Of a stretch of DNA of 32,081 bases, positions 29,990 to 32,081 are shown piece by piece. The translations under genes were made by a program, and so were the position numbers. The notes beneath the pieces were generated by a model. It searched no databases. It worked only from the letters and a program-made list of their open reading frames with translations, and was not told where the DNA came from. Origin of the DNA: Deinococcus sp. (GTDB taxonomy: Bacteria > Deinococcota > Deinococci > Deinococcales > Deinococcaceae); assembly GCF_018260405.1 (NCBI RefSeq), contig NZ_JAGLBG010000021.1, positions 1 through 32,081 on the forward strand, read 5' to 3'. How positions within the stretch are numbered: position 1 is the first letter of the stretch; each line of letters starts with the position of its first letter.

Positions 29990-29995
29990 ACGATA
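29990..29995 (-). promoter_or_regulatory. -10 box (TATCGT) of the moaB/mog operon
   Basis: On the minus strand TATCGT is followed by 6 bases and then the ATG at 29983; no ribosome site is seen. Confidence 0.5.
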
Positions 29996-30046
29996 CCTTG
30001 CTGCGCGGCTTCCAGTACGTTCCAGCGTGATAGCCCCCTACAGGTG

Positions 30047-30075
30047 TTGACAGAATGCCTGTCCCGAGCTACTAT
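30047..30075 (+). promoter_or_regulatory. Strong sigma-70-type promoter of tRNA-fMet
   Basis: TTGACA (30047-30052), a 17-base spacer, then TACTAT (30070-30075). It is the only near-consensus two-box promoter in the window, as expected for a stable RNA gene. Transcription would begin about 45 bases before the tRNA. Confidence 0.85.
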
Positions 30076-30126
30076 TTTTGAGCGCGAGAGAAGGCCACGC
30101 CGACCAGTCGCAAAAGAACATACGGT

Positions 30127-30209
<83 letters not shown>

Positions 30210-30214
30210 GAAAG

Positions 30215-30240
30215 TCCCCATCCAAGTGGTGGGGATTTTT
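30215..30240 (+). terminator. Intrinsic terminator of the tRNA-fMet gene
   Basis: TCCCCATCC (30215-30223) pairs with GGTGGGGA and neighbouring bases (30228-30235) around an AAGT loop, followed by TTTTT. The tRNA is thus a single-gene transcription unit. Confidence 0.85.
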
Positions 30241-30241
30241 G

Positions 30242-30542
30242 CTATGCCTCTGGCGTCTCTGCCAGAGCCGCTTGCGCTGGGCCAGCCTTCTCCAGATCGG
30301 CACGTAACACCAAAATCTGCTTTACACAGTCGGCGGGCAGCAGCCAGTCCGGGCCGACTTTTTGAAGTGCTCCGGCCTGCGCCAGGCGGTTGAGTTCGGC
30401 TTCGGCGCGTTGCTGCGCCCGTCAGGGTGTCGGCCCCCGCAATCCCCGCGTACCGCAGCAGGGCACGGTGCAGGTCGCCGGGACCATCCAACCCGACTTC
30501 ATTTTCAAGCCAGCGCCATGAGACGGCAGATTCAGAGGATAT
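30242..30542 (-). pseudogene. Decayed or frameshifted small gene between tRNA-fMet and era
   Basis: Read on the minus strand, two frames join into protein-like text: SAVSWRWLENEVGLDGPGDL...LRYAGIAGADTLT in one frame, then from about 30420 in another, AQQRAEAELNRLAQAGALQK...VGPDWLLPADCVKQILVLR...AETPEA and a TAG at 30242-30244. The GC pattern and amino-acid use look like real coding DNA on both sides of the break. The first part has no ordinary start: CAGAAT and six bases are followed by ATA (30540-30542), where a leaderless ATG might once have been. Total about 100 residues. No family recognised; the LNRLAQAGALQKVGPDWLL stretch is reminiscent of a winged-helix end. A sequencing error at one base would also explain it. 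Confidence 0.45.
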
Positions 30543-30610
30543 GGCTCTATTCTGAACTGGATGTTCCACCAATTTTCTTTACCGCTGGCAACGGGGCACC
30601 CAGCGCGTGA

Positions 30611-30616
30611 GAGAAT
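30611..30616 (+). promoter_or_regulatory. Possible -10 box (GAGAAT) of era
   Basis: GAGAAT ends 7 bases before ATG 30624, at the spacing seen for other leaderless genes here, but lacks the first T. There is no good ribosome site. Confidence 0.3.
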
Positions 30617-30623
30617 AGCCGCG

Positions 30624-31535
30624 ATGACTGCACCTGACCAAGCACAAACGTACTCCGGCTTCGTTGCCATCGTAGGCAAGCCAAACGTCGGCAAAAGCAC
30701 GCTGCTCAACAGTTTTCTGGGCACCAAGGTCGCGCCGACCAGCCACCGGCCCCAGACCACCCGCCGGGGCGTTCGCGGTATTTCGACCAGCGGTGACCGC
30801 CAGATCGTGTTTATCGACACGCCGGGTATCCACAAGCCCAAGGACGCGCTGGGCAAGTATATGAACAATGAAGTCCACAACGCTCTGGCCGATGTGGACG
30901 CCGTGGTCTGGGTCGTGGACCTGCGCCACCCGCCCACCGACGAGGACAAACTGGTGGCCCACCAGATTCGTGACCTGCCCAAGCCGCTGTTTCTGGTCGG
31001 CAACAAGACTGACGCCGCCAAGTACCCCGACGAGGCCATGCGGCTTTACGCGGCGCTGCTCGAAGGCCGTGCCCAGGAATTCAGTCAGACGATGCTCTCG
31101 GCGCAAAATAACGTGAACGCTGTGGCGACCCTGCGCGAGCAGCTGCTGGAAGTGCTGCCCGAGAACCCCTTCTTTTTCCCGCTGGGCAGCGCCAGCGACC
31201 AGAGCCGCGAGATGTGGGCTGCCGAGATTATCCGCGAGGAGGCCATGAAGAAGCTGCGCGACGAGCTGCCTTACGCGGTGGCGACCCGCGTGAACAGCTG
31301 GACCGAGCGTGAGGACGGCCTACAGCGCATCGAAGGTGAAATTGTGGTCGAGAAGAATGCCCACAAGGGCATGGTTATCGGCGCGGGCGGTAAACAGCTG
31401 CGTGAGATCGGGCAGGCGGCCCGCAAGCAGCTCGAAGTGTTCCTGAACCACAAGGTCTACCTGGGTCTGGAAGTCATTGTTATTCCCGGCTGGCGTGAAG
31501 ACGAAGAAGCCCTGCGTGAACTGGGCTACGAGTAA
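30624..31535 (+). CDS. era: GTPase Era, 16S rRNA maturation
   Basis: 303 residues. GTP-binding motifs in order: G1 GKPNVGKS (18-25), G2 TTRRG region (about 45-49), G3 DTPG (65-68) and G4 NKTD (127-130). The C-terminal KH domain is visible as HKGMVIGAGGKQLREIGQAARKQLE (about 249-273), ending in ALRELGYE. Era binds the 3' end of 16S rRNA during 30S assembly. The frame is open 21 codons further up (30561), but those residues are not family-like and ATG 30624 gives the usual N-terminus. An 11-base duplication (CTGGGCTACGA at 31521 and 31537) straddles the stop codon. Confidence 0.96.
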   Translation: MTAPDQAQTYSGFVAIVGKPNVGKSTLLNSFLGTKVAPTSHRPQTTRRGVRGISTSGDRQIVFIDTPGIHKPKDALGKYMNNEVHNALADVDAVVWVVDLRHPPTDEDKLVAHQIRDLPKPLFLVGNKTDAAKYPDEAMRLYAALLEGRAQEFSQTMLSAQNNVNAVATLREQLLEVLPENPFFFPLGSASDQSREMWAAEIIREEAMKKLRDELPYAVATRVNSWTEREDGLQRIEGEIVVEKNAHKGMVIGAGGKQLREIGQAARKQLEVFLNHKVYLGLEVIVIPGWREDEEALRELGYE

Positions 31536-31550
31536 TCTGGGCTACGAAAA

Positions 31551-31625
31551 GATGCGGATTTCGCGGTACGGAGGCGCAGCTGGTGCCTTCCCGACTGCGG
31601 GCTGAATTGAGCGAAATCTGAGTAA
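31551..31625. repeat. Palindromic intergenic repeat family 1, copy D (right half only)
   Basis: GATTTCGCGGTACGGAGGCGCAG...CCCGACTGCGG...GAATTGAGCGAAATCTGAG matches the right half of copies A-C. The left half and its TTATACGG end are absent, so it is a truncated copy just after era. Confidence 0.6.
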
Positions 31626-31678
31626 ACACAGCCAAACTCGGCTGCACAAGCTGCGTCAGTGGCCCAAATACCGCGTGC

Positions 31679-31684
31679 TAGCCT
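31679..31684 (+). promoter_or_regulatory. -10 box (TAGCCT) of tyrA
   Basis: TAGCCT ends 7 bases before ATG 31692; no ribosome site is seen. Confidence 0.45.
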
Positions 31685-31691
31685 CGGCATC

Positions 31692-32081
31692 ATGACCGCT
31701 GCTGCTTTGCCCGCCCCCCCTGTACCCCTCTTCGACACCGCTGTGGTGGCCGGAGTGGGGCTGATTGGGGGCAGCCTGGCGCTGGGGTTGCGGCAGCGCT
31801 CCTTAGCCCGGCGCGTCATCGGCTACGACGCAAGCATCGAGGTTTTGCGGGAGGCCGAGGCGCTGGGGGTGGTAGACGAAATCCGCACTTCTCCCGGCGA
31901 ATGGCTGCGTGGGGCCGATCTGGTAGTGCTGGCCGCCCCGATGCGGGCGCAGGCACCATTGGCGCGTGAGCTGGCCCCCTTTCTGAATCCGGCAGCGCTG
32001 GTGACCGACGTGGGCAGCGTCAAATCCGGCATCGCGCAGGTGGCCGAGGAACTGGGCATCAGGAATTTCGTGGCGGGCCAT
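31692..32081 (+). CDS. tyrA: Prephenate dehydrogenase (N-terminal part; continues beyond window)
   Basis: 130 codons from ATG 31692 stay open to the end of the window. Prephenate dehydrogenase makes 4-hydroxyphenylpyruvate in tyrosine synthesis. The NAD-binding VAGVGLIGGSLALGLRQR (about 19-36) has the GxGLIGGS fingerprint; further family blocks are VIGYDAS, ADLVVLAAPM and VTDVGSVKSGI. The final FVAGH is the start of the GHPMAG-type catalytic-domain motif, cut by the window end. The first 14 residues are an Ala/Pro-rich extension. It has its own -10 box, so it is probably not co-transcribed with era. Confidence 0.93.
   Translation, partial: MTAAALPAPPVPLFDTAVVAGVGLIGGSLALGLRQRSLARRVIGYDASIEVLREAEALGVVDEIRTSPGEWLRGADLVVLAAPMRAQAPLARELAPFLNPAALVTDVGSVKSGIAQVAEELGIRNFVAGH

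Overview
The window looks like a chromosomal segment of a Deinococcus-type bacterium. Supporting signs are the high G+C coding bias, many genes that start 6-8 bases downstream of a TANNNT -10 box with no ribosome binding site (leaderless starts, common in Deinococcus), a HisZ plus short-HisG pair, and several families of short palindromic intergenic repeats. The genus is inferred from these features, not from a database match.

Layout. 1-3319: 3' end of aceE and all of aceF (pyruvate dehydrogenase E1 and E2). 3320-3959: gene-free, holding a terminator, a 164-bp MITE with a 10-bp target duplication, one copy of a 141-bp TA-flanked MITE and a second terminator. 3960-7064 (minus): a large membrane-anchored Fe-S oxidoreductase with an unusual repetitive tail. 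7354-9449: trpB-trpA. 9549-10394: an MBL-fold hydrolase. 10452-18168: a split leucine cluster, with a candidate attenuator and leaderless leader ORF, leuC, a frameshifted LysE-type exporter, two tandem paralogous genes of an unrecognised three-repeat family, repeats, leuD, a small membrane protein and leuB. 18356-18940 (minus): a DUF697-like protein. 19541-21327 (minus): hisZ-hisG. 21509-22831: a lipoprotein and a DedA protein. 23058-24281 (minus): an RlmI-like rRNA methyltransferase. 24544-28223 (minus): a secreted GH20 beta-N-acetylhexosaminidase and an ABC sugar-binding protein, probably an amino-sugar uptake pair. 28395-29983 (minus): moaB/mog and a membrane protein. 30129-30205: initiator tRNA-fMet with its own promoter and terminator. 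Then a decayed gene, era, and the start of tyrA, which runs off the window.

Most genes are housekeeping: central carbon entry (PDH), biosynthesis of Trp, Leu, His and Tyr, ribosome maturation and translation initiation. The accessory layer is small repeats and broken genes between them. The most interesting items are a palindromic repeat inserted in frame inside the GH20 gene, the tandem three-repeat protein family in the leucine cluster, two non-autonomous mobile elements with recognisable ends, and the candidate leuC attenuator whose leader-ORF stop lies in the terminator stem.
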